Positions 26,826 to 35,326 of a stretch of 64,000 nt of DNA are shown piece by piece. The notes below the pieces were generated by a model that worked only from the letters and a program-made list of their open reading frames with translations, was not told the origin of the DNA and did no database searches. Position numbers and translations under genes: made by a program. Source of the DNA: JBJXHG01 sp046160865 (GTDB lineage Bacteria > Planctomycetota > UBA1135 > GCA-002686595). Where the stretch lies: assembly GCA_046160865.1 (NCBI GenBank), contig JBJXHG010000108.1:1-64000 (forward strand), in the 5' to 3' direction. How positions within the stretch are numbered: position 1 is the first letter of the stretch; the number at the start of each line of letters is the position of its first letter.

Positions 26826-27544
26826 CAGTCGGACTCCGTCGCGAGGAGTTCGAAGCCTTTCCGCTCCGCACGCAGCATCGCGTCGCGAATCCGCTGCGTC
26901 GCCGCCTCCAATGCGGGCGCGCCACCGTCGCGCGCAACGTGAATCGGAGGTTCATACACGTACGCGATGCGCGCGTGCCGCTTCGGGATCGTGAATCGAT
27001 CCCAGCTGCGCGCGCGCCACGCTCGATCGCACACGAACCCGCACGGAACGATCGGGAAGCCGGTCGCGCGCGCCATCCACGCGAGTCCGAGATTCATCGA
27101 GTGTCGCGGGCCGCGCGGACCATCGGGCGTTATGACGAGCGCTTCAGCGGCGCGCAACGCGGTGAGCATCTCGCGCAGCGCGCGCGCTCCACCGCGACTC
27201 GAGGATCCGCGGATGACGCGGTGACCGAACGATTGCAGGAGCGATTCGGAGATGTCGCCGTCCTGACTCGGTGACACGAGCACCGAGTACTTCGATCCCT
27301 TGTGGCCAGGCAGCGCGACGATCATTCGGCCGTGCCATAACGCCATGAAGTAGCCGCCGCTCGTGCGCTGCGCCGCAGCCAAGTTCTCCGCGCCGACGAC
27401 CTCCACCGTCCAAGTCTTCGAGAGCTGGCGCAGCGCAAATGGGCCGATCCACGAAACGACGTGTCGCGCGAACCGTCGTCCGGCGTGTCGGAGCCATCGA
27501 GGCAGCTTCCGGCGCGAGCGACGGCGCGGGTGTGTCGCGGCCAT
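26822..27544 (-). CDS. DUF374 lysophospholipid acyltransferase-like protein
   Basis: The core GYFMALWHGRMIV, the DGDISESLLQSFG segment and VITPDGPRGPRHSMNLG match DUF374 proteins, relatives of the LpxL/PlsC acyltransferases. The WHGR histidine and the later PDGPRGP loop correspond to the active region. They are thought to acylate lipid A or phospholipid. The first 40 residues are strongly basic, then a hydrophobic patch suggests membrane association. I chose the ATG at 27544; a GTG at 27595 would add 17 residues. It is coupled to the downstream DUF72 gene. Confidence 0.8.
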   Translation of the reverse strand: MAATHPRRRSRRKLPRWLRHAGRRFARHVVSWIGPFALRQLSKTWTVEVVGAENLAAAQRTSGGYFMALWHGRMIVALPGHKGSKYSVLVSPSQDGDISESLLQSFGHRVIRGSSSRGGARALREMLTALRAAEALVITPDGPRGPRHSMNLGLAWMARATGFPIVPCGFVCDRAWRARSWDRFTIPKRHARIAYVYEPPIHVARDGGAPALEAATQRIRDAMLRAERKGFELLATESDW

Positions 27545-27578
27545 GGACTCGTGCACGACCGGCGACCCACCGCCTGCT

Positions 27579-27607
27579 TGTGGCTGTCTCGACACCGTTC
27601 GTATAAT
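27579..27607 (+). promoter_or_regulatory. Candidate sigma-70 promoter for the cyclophilin gene
   Basis: A perfect TATAAT is at 27602-27607, rare in such GC-rich sequence. A weak -35 (TTGTGG) lies 18 bases upstream. It points toward the cyclophilin gene and would leave a leader of about 230 bases. Confidence 0.4.
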
Positions 27608-27843
27608 GCCCGGCCTGCAAGCGACCGGGATGCTCTGTTTCCTCGCGTCCTGCCTTCTCGCGCGTCCACGGTGTCGCGATCCGCTGCGCGGCTAGGCTGC
27701 CTGCCGTCGCACTCGCGCTGCGCGGGTTCAGCAGTCGCAACAGGAGGCGTCCGGCAGCTGAAGCTCGTTCGAGCGCGAGTAGCCGTCCGCTGCGGGCGCC
27801 GCTGCGTTCACGACGACATCTCCTCCCCCCATTCAACGATCCC

Positions 27844-28863
27844 ATGGCACAACACAAGGCGGCGACCTCCGTCACGATCGCACCGACCGCGGAATCATCC
27901 GGCTTCGCTCAGATCGTCGAGCGTTATTGGAAGGCCGCGGCTGTGCTCGCGGTGCTGGTGACCGTCGGCGTGATCTTGTGGCAGTACCAGCATCACACGC
28001 GTCGCGAGGCCGATGACCAGAGCTGGGAGAAGCTCACCGCCGTCGCACCCGAGGATCCCGCCACGGGTACGCTGAAGGGGCCGGCCAAGGACCTCGAGGA
28101 CCTCGCGGGCCAGGTCAAGGGAACGCAAGCGGGCCCCTGGGCGCTTCTAATTGGGGCTCAAAGTGCCATCGAAGCGCGCGACTGGCAGCGCGTCGACACG
28201 CTGCTCGGCCAGTTGCGGAGCGACTACCCGGACCATCAAGTCGTGCGCGAGCCGCTCGCCTTCGAGACTTCGGACCGCAAGGAAACGCTCGTCGATCAGC
28301 TCGGACGCCGAGCGAAGCTGCTGCGCGAGTGGGCAGCCGCGCATCCGAACCTCTACCAGAATGCGGAGTTGCCAGCGGATGCGCCGCGCGTGCGCTTCAA
28401 CACCGACCGCGGGCCGATCGTCGTCGGGCTCTACACGGCCGCTGCGCCGAAGCATTGCGAAAACTTTCTAAAGCTGGTCGGAGAAGGGTTTTATGGCGGC
28501 ACAAAGTTTCATTCGGTGATTGGCGGGATGTACGTGCAGGGCGGCGACCCGAACACGAAGCCAGGCGCTGTCGGCGACTGGGGACAGGGCGGCCCGGGCT
28601 ACACGCTCGAGCCCGAGGAGAACGACCTCCACCACTTCATGGGGTATCTCGCTTCGGCCCCGGATCCGAAGGGCGGGGCAATCTCGGGGTCGCAGTTCTA
28701 CCTCACGACCGAGGATGCGCTGACACTCGGCACGAACTCGGTGGTCTTCGGCAAGGTCGTGGAAGGCCTCGACATCTTGCGCCAGATGTCGCTCGCTTCC
28801 GTCGTTCCGAACAGCACTCGCCCGGAAGATCCGGTCACGTTGCAGTCCGCGGAGCTGCTGTAG
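27844..28863 (+). CDS. Membrane-anchored cyclophilin-type peptidyl-prolyl isomerase
   Basis: Residues about 28-48 form a single membrane segment (AAAVLAVLVTVGVILW). A helical region of about 130 residues resembling the TPR-like part of YfgM/PpiD proteins follows. A cyclophilin domain runs from about 180 to the end, with VRFNTDRGPIVVGLY, FHSVIGGMYVQGGDP and SQFYLTT. The arginine usual in FHRVI is a serine here (FHSVI), so catalysis may be weak. It should work as a folding helper on the periplasmic face of the inner membrane. The leader upstream is long; see the promoter candidate. Confidence 0.85.
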   Translation: MAQHKAATSVTIAPTAESSGFAQIVERYWKAAAVLAVLVTVGVILWQYQHHTRREADDQSWEKLTAVAPEDPATGTLKGPAKDLEDLAGQVKGTQAGPWALLIGAQSAIEARDWQRVDTLLGQLRSDYPDHQVVREPLAFETSDRKETLVDQLGRRAKLLREWAAAHPNLYQNAELPADAPRVRFNTDRGPIVVGLYTAAAPKHCENFLKLVGEGFYGGTKFHSVIGGMYVQGGDPNTKPGAVGDWGQGGPGYTLEPEENDLHHFMGYLASAPDPKGGAISGSQFYLTTEDALTLGTNSVVFGKVVEGLDILRQMSLASVVPNSTRPEDPVTLQSAELL

Positions 28864-28950
28864 TTCGACGTGACGGGCGGACGCGCAGGACTCGGCCTCG
28901 CGCAGTCTGTGTGAGCCACCCGGCCTTGCGTCCGCGTAGTCGGCGCTCGA

Positions 28951-28966
28951 TGTTCCACGTGGAACA
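28951..28966. promoter_or_regulatory. parS centromere site
   Basis: TGTTCCACGTGGAACA is a perfect 16-bp palindrome and matches the widely conserved chromosomal parS consensus. It lies in the short gap just after the parB stop, close to dnaA, as expected for an origin-proximal ParB loading site. It is the only perfect copy in the window. Confidence 0.93.
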
Positions 28967-28980
28967 GCTCGCGACGACGC

Positions 28981-29847
28981 CTACAGCTCATCCTTCGGCG
29001 CGAGCAGCTCGCAGATGCGATCGAGATCGTCCCGACCGAAGAACTGGATTGTGACCTGTCCGCGATAACCCGGCGAACTCTGCACGGACACTTTCGTGCC
29101 AAATCGAAGCTTCAGGCGCTCTTCCAGTGAATTGACCCACGGCGCGGGCGCAGCCGGCTCCTTGGCCGCGGTCGGCAGCTTCGATGGTTTGCTGCTCGAC
29201 TGCACGACGCGCTCGACTTCCCGCACGGACAGCCCCTCGCGTACCGTCCGTTCCATCAGTTTTAGGCACTGCGCACGATCCGGCATGCCAAGCATCGCCC
29301 GCGCGTGCCCCATCGAGAGTAGGCCGCTCCGAATCGCGTCTTGAATCGTGTCGGGGAGCTCGAGCAACCGCAGGTGATTCGCGACGGTCGAGCGCTTGAG
29401 CCCGACCTTCGCCGAAACCTGCTCCTGGGTCATCTGAAGCGAGTCCATGAGTGCCTGGAACCCCTGCGCACGCTCGATGGCATCCAGATCCTGCCGCTGC
29501 ACGTTCTCGACGAGTGCCAGTTCCAGCATGTCGCGGTCGGAGACATCGCGGATCATGACCGGCACTTCGTTGATGCCGGCCAGCTTCGCCGCGCGCAATC
29601 GCCGCTCGCCCGACACCACTTCGTAGGCACCGCCAGCGCGGCGAACCACGATGGGTTGCAGGAAGCCGTGTGCTTTCAGGCTGGAGGCGAGCTCCTCGAG
29701 AGCGTGCGGATCGAAGGTCCGCCTAGGCTGCCACGGATTCGGCCTTAGGTCAGAGTGCGGCAGCGATTGCGTGGTGGGAACGGGCTCCACCGCCGACGGC
29801 TCCTGCCCCAACAGTGCGCCAAGTCCCCGCCCGAGTCGTCGTTCCAT
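28981..29847 (-). CDS. parB: Chromosome partitioning protein ParB
   Basis: ParB is a CTP-dependent DNA clamp that loads at parS and works with ParA to segregate origins. The canonical start MERRLGRGLGALLG fixes the ATG at 29847, giving 288 residues. The CTP-binding GERRLRA is at 80-86, the LVENVQRQDL segment follows, and the helix-turn-helix MTQEQVSAKVGLKRSTVANH is near 125-145. The C-terminal dimer domain ends in IQFFGRDDLDRI. A perfect parS lies 14 bases beyond its stop. Unusually, parA is not adjacent but almost 9 kb away among the bacillithiol genes. Confidence 0.95.
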   Translation of the reverse strand: MERRLGRGLGALLGQEPSAVEPVPTTQSLPHSDLRPNPWQPRRTFDPHALEELASSLKAHGFLQPIVVRRAGGAYEVVSGERRLRAAKLAGINEVPVMIRDVSDRDMLELALVENVQRQDLDAIERAQGFQALMDSLQMTQEQVSAKVGLKRSTVANHLRLLELPDTIQDAIRSGLLSMGHARAMLGMPDRAQCLKLMERTVREGLSVREVERVVQSSSKPSKLPTAAKEPAAPAPWVNSLEERLKLRFGTKVSVQSSPGYRGQVTIQFFGRDDLDRICELLAPKDEL

Positions 29848-29981
29848 CGCCTTACTCCCTGCGTTGATGTCCGTGCCTATCACGGTGTCGCGCATCGATC
29901 GGTGGAGGCTAGGCACCGTACCCACCAAGTCAAGTCACACCCAAGCTGGACGGCGCTCAACCCGTCTCCTATGAAGGCGTC

Positions 29982-30632
29982 GTGGCCGCGATGAAGATCC
30001 TCAACTGGAGCCTGCGGGCGTCCTCGCGCCACCCAGGTTTCTGGCTCGGCGTCGCGCTCGCGTTGGTGGCGGGGCCGGCGCTGACACTCGCCAATCCCGC
30101 GCATTTCACGCCACGCACGCCCGACATATCGACACTTAGTTACGAACTTGCATTTGTGTTCTCCCTGCTGGGCGGCCTCCTCGCGATCCCTCGCCTTCGA
30201 GAACTGCACCCGCTCACAACCCGCCGAGGATTCCTTCAGCGCTGCTCTCTCGAGGTGGCCGTCGTCGTCGTCCACGCCTTCGGTCTCGGCATGCTGTGCG
30301 GGTGGACGTGGTGGATCGAGTGGCCGCCCGGTGCCGCAGCGCTCGGACTCGCGCTGCTCGTGACAACGCTTTTCTGGGCTGCGATGCTGCGAGCCTTGGC
30401 GAGCCTCGGCGTGCCCTCCTCGGCCCACGCGCCGATGTTGCTCGCGATTGCGGCACTGATGGCAATCAACATCACCGCGGTCCCGCTCCTTCCACTCGCT
30501 CGCGGCGCATCGTCCAGCGCGTCGGCGCAATCGCTCTTCACGCCCGCTGCACTCGCAGCCGACTTTGCGTCGATCAGTAGTCTGTTCGTCGTCGCCTGGT
30601 GCTGCGGGTCCCCGCTCGCGCGCCGCTCATGA
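29982..30632 (+). CDS. Multi-pass membrane protein, unknown function
   Basis: I do not recognise this 216-residue protein. It has about six hydrophobic segments, from the opening HPGFWLGVALALVAGPAL to the closing region, with short loops. The size and topology would fit an ABC-2 type permease fragment or a small transporter, but no motif decides. A ribosome site (GAAGGCG) precedes a GTG at 29982; an ATG at 29991 is the alternative. Its stop overlaps the start of the next gene (ATGA), coupling it to a metallophosphoesterase. Confidence 0.6.
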   Translation: MAAMKILNWSLRASSRHPGFWLGVALALVAGPALTLANPAHFTPRTPDISTLSYELAFVFSLLGGLLAIPRLRELHPLTTRRGFLQRCSLEVAVVVVHAFGLGMLCGWTWWIEWPPGAAALGLALLVTTLFWAAMLRALASLGVPSSAHAPMLLAIAALMAINITAVPLLPLARGASSSASAQSLFTPAALAADFASISSLFVVAWCCGSPLARRS

Positions 30633-31363
30633 AGTACGGCATTCTCGGAGACATCCACGCCAATCTGTCCGCGCTACGCGCGGTGCTCGATCGTCTCCAG
30701 AAGGACGGCGCGGAGCGCATCGTCAGCGTCGGCGATGTCGTCGGCTACGGAGCTGCACCGCGCGAGTGCATCGAACTGCTGCGCGGAGTCGATGCCGTGG
30801 TGGTCAAGGGCAATCACGACGCGGCGTGCGTGGGACAAATTGACATCCGCTACTTCAACAACTACGCGCGCGAAGCGGTGCAGTGGACGCAGCGCGTACT
30901 CGACGCCACGGATTGCGCGTGGCTCACGGCATTGCCGTACGTCGCGAATCTCGATCACTGCAGCGTCGGACACGGAACATACTATCGCCCCGAGCTGTTC
31001 GACTACATCCAGAGCACGACCGACGCAGATCCGTCGTTGGATGCGATGGTGCTCCCGGTTTGCTTCGTCGGACACACGCACGTACCCGTCACGTTGATGC
31101 GATTGAAGGACGACCCGCTGCGCACGGCGTACACCGTTGACAGCGAGATCGACCTCACCGAATCGACGCGCGCTCTCGTCAACGTCGGCAGCGTCGGTCA
31201 GCCGCGCGACGAAGATCCCCGCGCCGCGTACGCGCTCTACGACTCCGACGCCGACAAGGTCTGGATTCGACGCGTGGAGTACGACATCGAGGCGGAAGCG
31301 ACGCGTATTCGCCAAGTCGGACTCCCGCACGTGCTCGCCGACCGACTCTTCCTCGGCGTTTGA
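30629..31363 (+). CDS. YfcE-like metallophosphoesterase
   Basis: This is a calcineurin-like phosphoesterase of 244 residues. Its metal motifs are in order: GDIHANLSAL (D8, H10), GDVVGYG, GNHD and GHTHVP. The GYG after the second motif and the HANLSAL start are typical of the bacterial group related to diadenosine or cyclic-nucleotide phosphodiesterases. The substrate is unknown. It overlaps the stop of the upstream membrane protein gene and converges with the HPr-fusion gene. Confidence 0.9.
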   Translation: MKYGILGDIHANLSALRAVLDRLQKDGAERIVSVGDVVGYGAAPRECIELLRGVDAVVVKGNHDAACVGQIDIRYFNNYAREAVQWTQRVLDATDCAWLTALPYVANLDHCSVGHGTYYRPELFDYIQSTTDADPSLDAMVLPVCFVGHTHVPVTLMRLKDDPLRTAYTVDSEIDLTESTRALVNVGSVGQPRDEDPRAAYALYDSDADKVWIRRVEYDIEAEATRIRQVGLPHVLADRLFLGV

Positions 31364-31381
31364 GCGCGCGCTCGCGCGGTG

Positions 31382-32689
31382 TCACGCATTGCTGCGCAGA
31401 TACGCGAGCTCGTCTGGCAGGCTGTTGATTCCGCCTTCGCCGAGACCGTGCTCGAAGAGCAAACGAATGTCGCGCAGCGGATTCTCGTCGCCGCGGAAAG
31501 TGAACTGCCGCGCGTGGGGGTGTGAGCCCACGTTCACCATGAGCTCGAGAATGGACGCGGCGTTGCACTTACGTCCCGCGATCTCCATCTCGACCGGCGT
31601 GCCGTAACGATTGACGATGCCGACGATCAACGCGGCCGGTCGGGCGTGCAGCAGGACGTCCTCCGGCAAGACCACTTCGAGGACCTGCACGTTCGTGTAG
31701 CTCGGCAGCAAGTCTTCCGCGAGCGGCTTGCCGCGCCGCATGAAAAGCACCGCCCAGTACAGCAAGTGGTTGAGCGTGACTTCGCGCACCGCGCCGCGCT
31801 CGACGAGGCGGCCGATGCGTCCTTCGACGGCTTCGTTGCGCACGCCGCTCTCGTGGCGCTCGACGAAGTGCGTGAGCTGCGTCACTGCTTCCAGCAGATG
31901 AAGCGCGGCCGAAACGTGCCCGCGCAACTTCGGCAACCGGCTGTCGCGCGCCTCGAGCACGGTGTTCTTCACATGCGTGTCGTACGCCGACTGGAGGTTG
32001 TGCACGGTGGCTTCGTACACCCGTGCTTGCTCCTCCGAGCAGAAGCGCGACATGAACTGCTCGCGCTCCCCTTCGTTGTGGATCCGCCGCACCGCCAAGT
32101 CCTCGAACATGCCGCACGCTTGCAGGAACTTCGAGGCGACCTCGGCGACCTTCTGCTCGTCGTTCTCCAGATCGACCTGCCCCATGTTGCGGGGCAGACG
32201 CTGACGCGAGACGTCCGAGCGGAATCGGCTCTCTGGAAAACTGTCGTCGCTGACGCGCAGCCCGAGCGCCACGCCTTCCTCGCGCGCGGCCTTCAGGAGT
32301 CCGAGCTGCGCACCGCGCAAGAACTGCTTCGAGCTCTGGATAGAGACGGTCGCAAGGTCCGTGTCGCGCATCGAAAGCGAGAGCCCGTAGCTCTCCATTC
32401 TCCGCTCGAGGTGCGAAACGCTGAATCCGGCGAGAGCGATGCCACGCACGGACGCGACGAGCTCGCGCAAGAACGCGAACGTGCGGTTGTAGCGCGCACC
32501 ATAGTCGTCGAGAAACGCTTCGAGCGTGTCCGCCTCGCTGATGAGTTGGAAGAACTGACCGCGCGTCCAGTCGGATTCGGGCCTCGCGAGCAGCGTGTTC
32601 GCCAAGCGGAAGAACATCTCCGCATGGCTCTCGAGGATGGCCACGAAGGCCTTCTCGGCGATGATCTCCTCGAGCGAAACTTCAGCCAT
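31382..32689 (-). CDS. Unknown helical protein with C-terminal HPr domain
   Basis: The last 90 or so residues match HPr, the phosphocarrier of the sugar phosphotransferase system. LLHARPAALIVGI holds the phospho-histidine equivalent (His348) and the arginine two after it. NAASILELM holds the equivalent of regulatory Ser46 (Ser379), and FRGDEN follows as in HPr. The first 330 residues are mostly charged helix and match nothing I recognise; no other PTS gene is seen. HPr fused to a large partner suggests a regulator reading phosphorylation state, not sugar uptake (inference). I chose the ATG at 32689, giving 435 residues. It diverges from the sigma factor gene across 85 bases. Confidence 0.7.
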   Translation of the reverse strand: MAEVSLEEIIAEKAFVAILESHAEMFFRLANTLLARPESDWTRGQFFQLISEADTLEAFLDDYGARYNRTFAFLRELVASVRGIALAGFSVSHLERRMESYGLSLSMRDTDLATVSIQSSKQFLRGAQLGLLKAAREEGVALGLRVSDDSFPESRFRSDVSRQRLPRNMGQVDLENDEQKVAEVASKFLQACGMFEDLAVRRIHNEGEREQFMSRFCSEEQARVYEATVHNLQSAYDTHVKNTVLEARDSRLPKLRGHVSAALHLLEAVTQLTHFVERHESGVRNEAVEGRIGRLVERGAVREVTLNHLLYWAVLFMRRGKPLAEDLLPSYTNVQVLEVVLPEDVLLHARPAALIVGIVNRYGTPVEMEIAGRKCNAASILELMVNVGSHPHARQFTFRGDENPLRDIRLLFEHGLGEGGINSLPDELAYLRSNA

Positions 32690-32774
32690 GGTCGCGCGTG
32701 CGGCTGCACGCCAAGCGCATCGTACCGCAAGCCGCTCGCGGACGGATCCGCGGAGTCCGGAAGCAGCGGCGCGG

Positions 32775-33677
32775 ATGCTCAAGATCGATGATCGCGGCGG
32801 CCGATGGGTTGGCAATCTCGGCCCACGTGCCACCATCGTCGCATCAGCCCCACGGGAGTTCGCCATTTCCGCCGAACGCTGCCTCGAAACCTATCTGCAG
32901 GAGATCAACGAAGTGCCGCTCCTGTCCGCCGAGGAAGAGCTGGCCCTCGGGCGGCGCATCAAGACGGGCGACCCGATCGCACGCGAGCACATGATCCGTG
33001 CGAACCTGCGTCTCGTGGTGTCCGTTGCGAAGATGTACACGGAGCGCGGACTCTCGCTGCAGGACCTCATCGCCGAAGGAAACATCGGCTTGATGAAGGC
33101 CGCGGAGAAGTTCGACCCCGACGCGGGATGCCGCTTCTCCACGTACGGAACGTGGTGGATCAAGCAAGCGATCCGACGCGCGCTCACGAACACCGTGAAG
33201 CCAGTGCGCGTGCCGAGCTACATGTCGGAGCTCATCTCGCGCTGGCGTGTCGTGAGCCAAGAACTCGCGTATCTGCTCGGGCGCGCGCCCAGCGTCGAAG
33301 AAGTCGCGGAAGAGCTCGGCATCCCCGAAGAGAACTGGCCGCTGCTCAAGCGCACCATCACGGTGTCGGGCATGGGGCCACAGGTGTCGCTCGATCTCTT
33401 GATCGCCGGTCAGGACAAGGTCGAGGACCACACGGTGCAGACGCCGGACGAGCAGATGCTCAATGCGGACTTGCTCGCTAAGCTGGGCGAACTGCTCGAA
33501 GTCATCGACGAGCGCGAGGCGACGATCCTGCGGCTGCGCTACGGCGTGGGGACGGAGACCGGCGAGACGATGACGTTGAAGGAGATCGGCAAAGTCGTCG
33601 GCCTGACCCGCGAGCGCGTGCGACAGATCGAGCAAGAAGCGCTGCGCAAGCTGTACGGAGTGATGAGCGAGGACTGA
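32775..33677 (+). CDS. RNA polymerase sigma-70 family factor, RpoD/RpoS group
   Basis: A sigma factor of about 300 residues with region 1.2 (LETYLQEINEVPLLSAEEE), region 2 (RLVVSVAKMYTERGLSLQDL, then RFSTYGTWWIKQAI), region 3 and region 4 ending VVGLTRERVRQIEQEALRKL. There is no long region 1.1. The size and sequence fit a group 2 factor (RpoS/SigB-like primary relatives), or a compact housekeeping sigma. I chose the ATG at 32775. hemW starts one base after its stop, so they are probably co-transcribed. Confidence 0.88.
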   Translation: MLKIDDRGGRWVGNLGPRATIVASAPREFAISAERCLETYLQEINEVPLLSAEEELALGRRIKTGDPIAREHMIRANLRLVVSVAKMYTERGLSLQDLIAEGNIGLMKAAEKFDPDAGCRFSTYGTWWIKQAIRRALTNTVKPVRVPSYMSELISRWRVVSQELAYLLGRAPSVEEVAEELGIPEENWPLLKRTITVSGMGPQVSLDLLIAGQDKVEDHTVQTPDEQMLNADLLAKLGELLEVIDEREATILRLRYGVGTETGETMTLKEIGKVVGLTRERVRQIEQEALRKLYGVMSED

Positions 33678-33678
33678 C

Positions 33679-34899
33679 ATGGCGAGCTCCCGGCCGGGGA
33701 CTGCGCCCGGCCGAGGGGACTTCATCTCCGCTCGCCGGCCGCCTGACGGCACACCGCTGTACGTGCACCTGCCGTTCTGCGCGGCGAAGTGTCACTACTG
33801 CGATTTCTTCTCCGTGCCCGCCGAAGGCCAGGACCGAGGCGCCTTCCTCGACGAGCTGCTGCGCGAAGCCGAGGTCCGCGCACCACGGCGTCCGACGACG
33901 GTGTTCTTTGGCGGCGGAACTCCATCGCTGCTCGACGCGAGCGAGCTTTCCCGCGTGCTCGACACGCTCGATCGCATCACCGGCTTCCGCTCGTCGGCGA
34001 ACGAGGTGACCCTCGAGTGCAACCCCGAGAGCCTCGACAGAGACAAGGCCGCGCGCCTGCTCGATCTGGGCGTCAACCGACTCTCGATCGGTTTTCAAAG
34101 CCTCGACGACCGGGTTCTCGCCTGGTTCGGACGCGTCCATGACGCAGCCGCGTCGTTCCGCGCATTCGAAGCCGCGCGCGCCGCCGGACACTCGAACGTC
34201 AGCGTCGACCTCATCTATGCCATTCCAGGACAGACGGTCGAGCAGTGGGGCGTGGATCTCGCGCGCGTCCTCGACCTCGCGCCCGATCACTTCAGCGCCT
34301 ACAACCTCACGTTCGAGGAGGACACGCTCTTCCGACGTTGGCTGGAAGAAGGGCGCATCCAAAAGCTGCCCGACGAGGCCGAGCTCGCGTTCCTCGCGGC
34401 TACGCGCGAGCTGGCCGCGCGGCGCGGCTATCACGCCTACGAGGTGTCCAACTTCGCTTCGACTGGCCGCGAATGTCGCCACAACGTCAATTACTGGCGC
34501 AACGGCACCTATCTCGGACTCGGGCCCTCCGCGGTTAGCAAGGTCGGCCTGACACGACTCGGGAACACGCGCGGGATCGGCGCCTACGCCAAGGCGATGC
34601 GCGCCTGCGCTTCCGCGATCACGTGGGAAGACGCACCGTCGGCACCGGTTCGCCTGGCCGAGAGTTGGTGGCTCGGACTCCGCCTCGCGGAGGGTGTCGA
34701 TCCCGCCGAAGCGAGGCTGCGCGCGGGAGTCGACGGACCGGACACCGCCATCGCGGTCGCGCGAGAACTCGAGGGTCACGGTCTGCTCATAGCAACGTCG
34801 GGCCGCTACCGGCTGACCGACCGCGGGCTGCCGCTGGCCGACGAGCTCGCGCGCCAATTCCTGCGCGCGGCGCGCGCTGCCGAGTCGGTGGCGAAGTAG
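33679..34899 (+). CDS. hemW: Radical SAM family heme chaperone HemW
   Basis: HemW is the CPO-III-like radical SAM protein that carries heme. The iron-sulfur cysteines are Cys34, Cys38 and Cys41 in PFCAAKCHYCDF. VFFGGGTPSLL, TLECNPES and LSIGFQSLDD follow, and the C-terminal HemW domain has YEVSNFASTGRECRHNVNYW. The length of 406 residues is normal. The stop TAG (34897-34899) is the first three bases of a family B foldback element, so the element may have replaced the original end of the gene. Confidence 0.92.
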   Translation: MASSRPGTAPGRGDFISARRPPDGTPLYVHLPFCAAKCHYCDFFSVPAEGQDRGAFLDELLREAEVRAPRRPTTVFFGGGTPSLLDASELSRVLDTLDRITGFRSSANEVTLECNPESLDRDKAARLLDLGVNRLSIGFQSLDDRVLAWFGRVHDAAASFRAFEAARAAGHSNVSVDLIYAIPGQTVEQWGVDLARVLDLAPDHFSAYNLTFEEDTLFRRWLEEGRIQKLPDEAELAFLAATRELAARRGYHAYEVSNFASTGRECRHNVNYWRNGTYLGLGPSAVSKVGLTRLGNTRGIGAYAKAMRACASAITWEDAPSAPVRLAESWWLGLRLAEGVDPAEARLRAGVDGPDTAIAVARELEGHGLLIATSGRYRLTDRGLPLADELARQFLRAARAAESVAK

Positions 34900-35077
34900 C
34901 CCGCGTTTCTCACCACGTCCGTCGCGAGGTTGCGCCAGCCCGCGCTCGGACCAAGGCGTTGCATCGGAATCGACCGGAGGTGACCTAATTGGTCAGCGAG
35001 GATCGATTCGGATCCAACAACGCCGCCCCGCACGAGGTGGCGCAACCGCAGCAGGACGTGGTGAGAAATGCGGGTTA
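34897..35077. mobile_element. Foldback (MITE-like) element, family B, copy 1
   Basis: The arms are inverted repeats of about 40 bp: TAGCCCGCGTTTCTCACCAC on the left, and on the right a segment ending GTGGTGAGAAATGCGGGTTA. The inner stem includes GGTTGCGCCA and TGGCGCAACC. The centre holds a GAATCGA/TCGATTC pair around GACCTAATTGGTC. It starts with the hemW stop codon and ends against the family A copy 2. Other copies are at 48926-49067, 49122-49306 and a short one at 49895-49960. Confidence 0.72.
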
Positions 35078-35239
35078 GCAGCCCGTGGTGAAAGTCGTTC
35101 AGCGCGAAAGCGGCCCGTTCGCGCCAGCCCGGCGTCGCTCGATCCTCGGTGAATCTCGACGATTCGCCTGCGGTCTAGCTCCTTGTTCTGACGCGAACGG
35201 GCCGCTTTCGCGCTTGAAGCACTTTCACCACGGACTGCT
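35077..35239. mobile_element. Foldback (MITE-like) element, family A, copy 2
   Basis: This is a near-identical copy of the element at 7899-8060. The left arm is AGCAGCCCGTGGTGAAAGTC and the right arm ends CTTTCACCACGGACTGCT. The few differences tend to keep the stem paired, suggesting that the hairpin itself matters or that copies are young. It directly follows the family B element in the gap between hemW and pyrF. Confidence 0.75.
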
Positions 35240-35326
35240 AGGTCGCGCGGCGCGCGGCGATCGAACGTGCGCTCCGGCGCACGGCGCGACGCGTTCGGCG
35301 GGTAGGATCCGCGCCGAGTCACCACG

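Noticed and set aside
34897..35239. tRNA or other structured RNA gene in the hemW-pyrF gap
   Set aside because: The structure is a simple long inverted repeat without a cloverleaf or T-loop motif, and copies occur at other sites.
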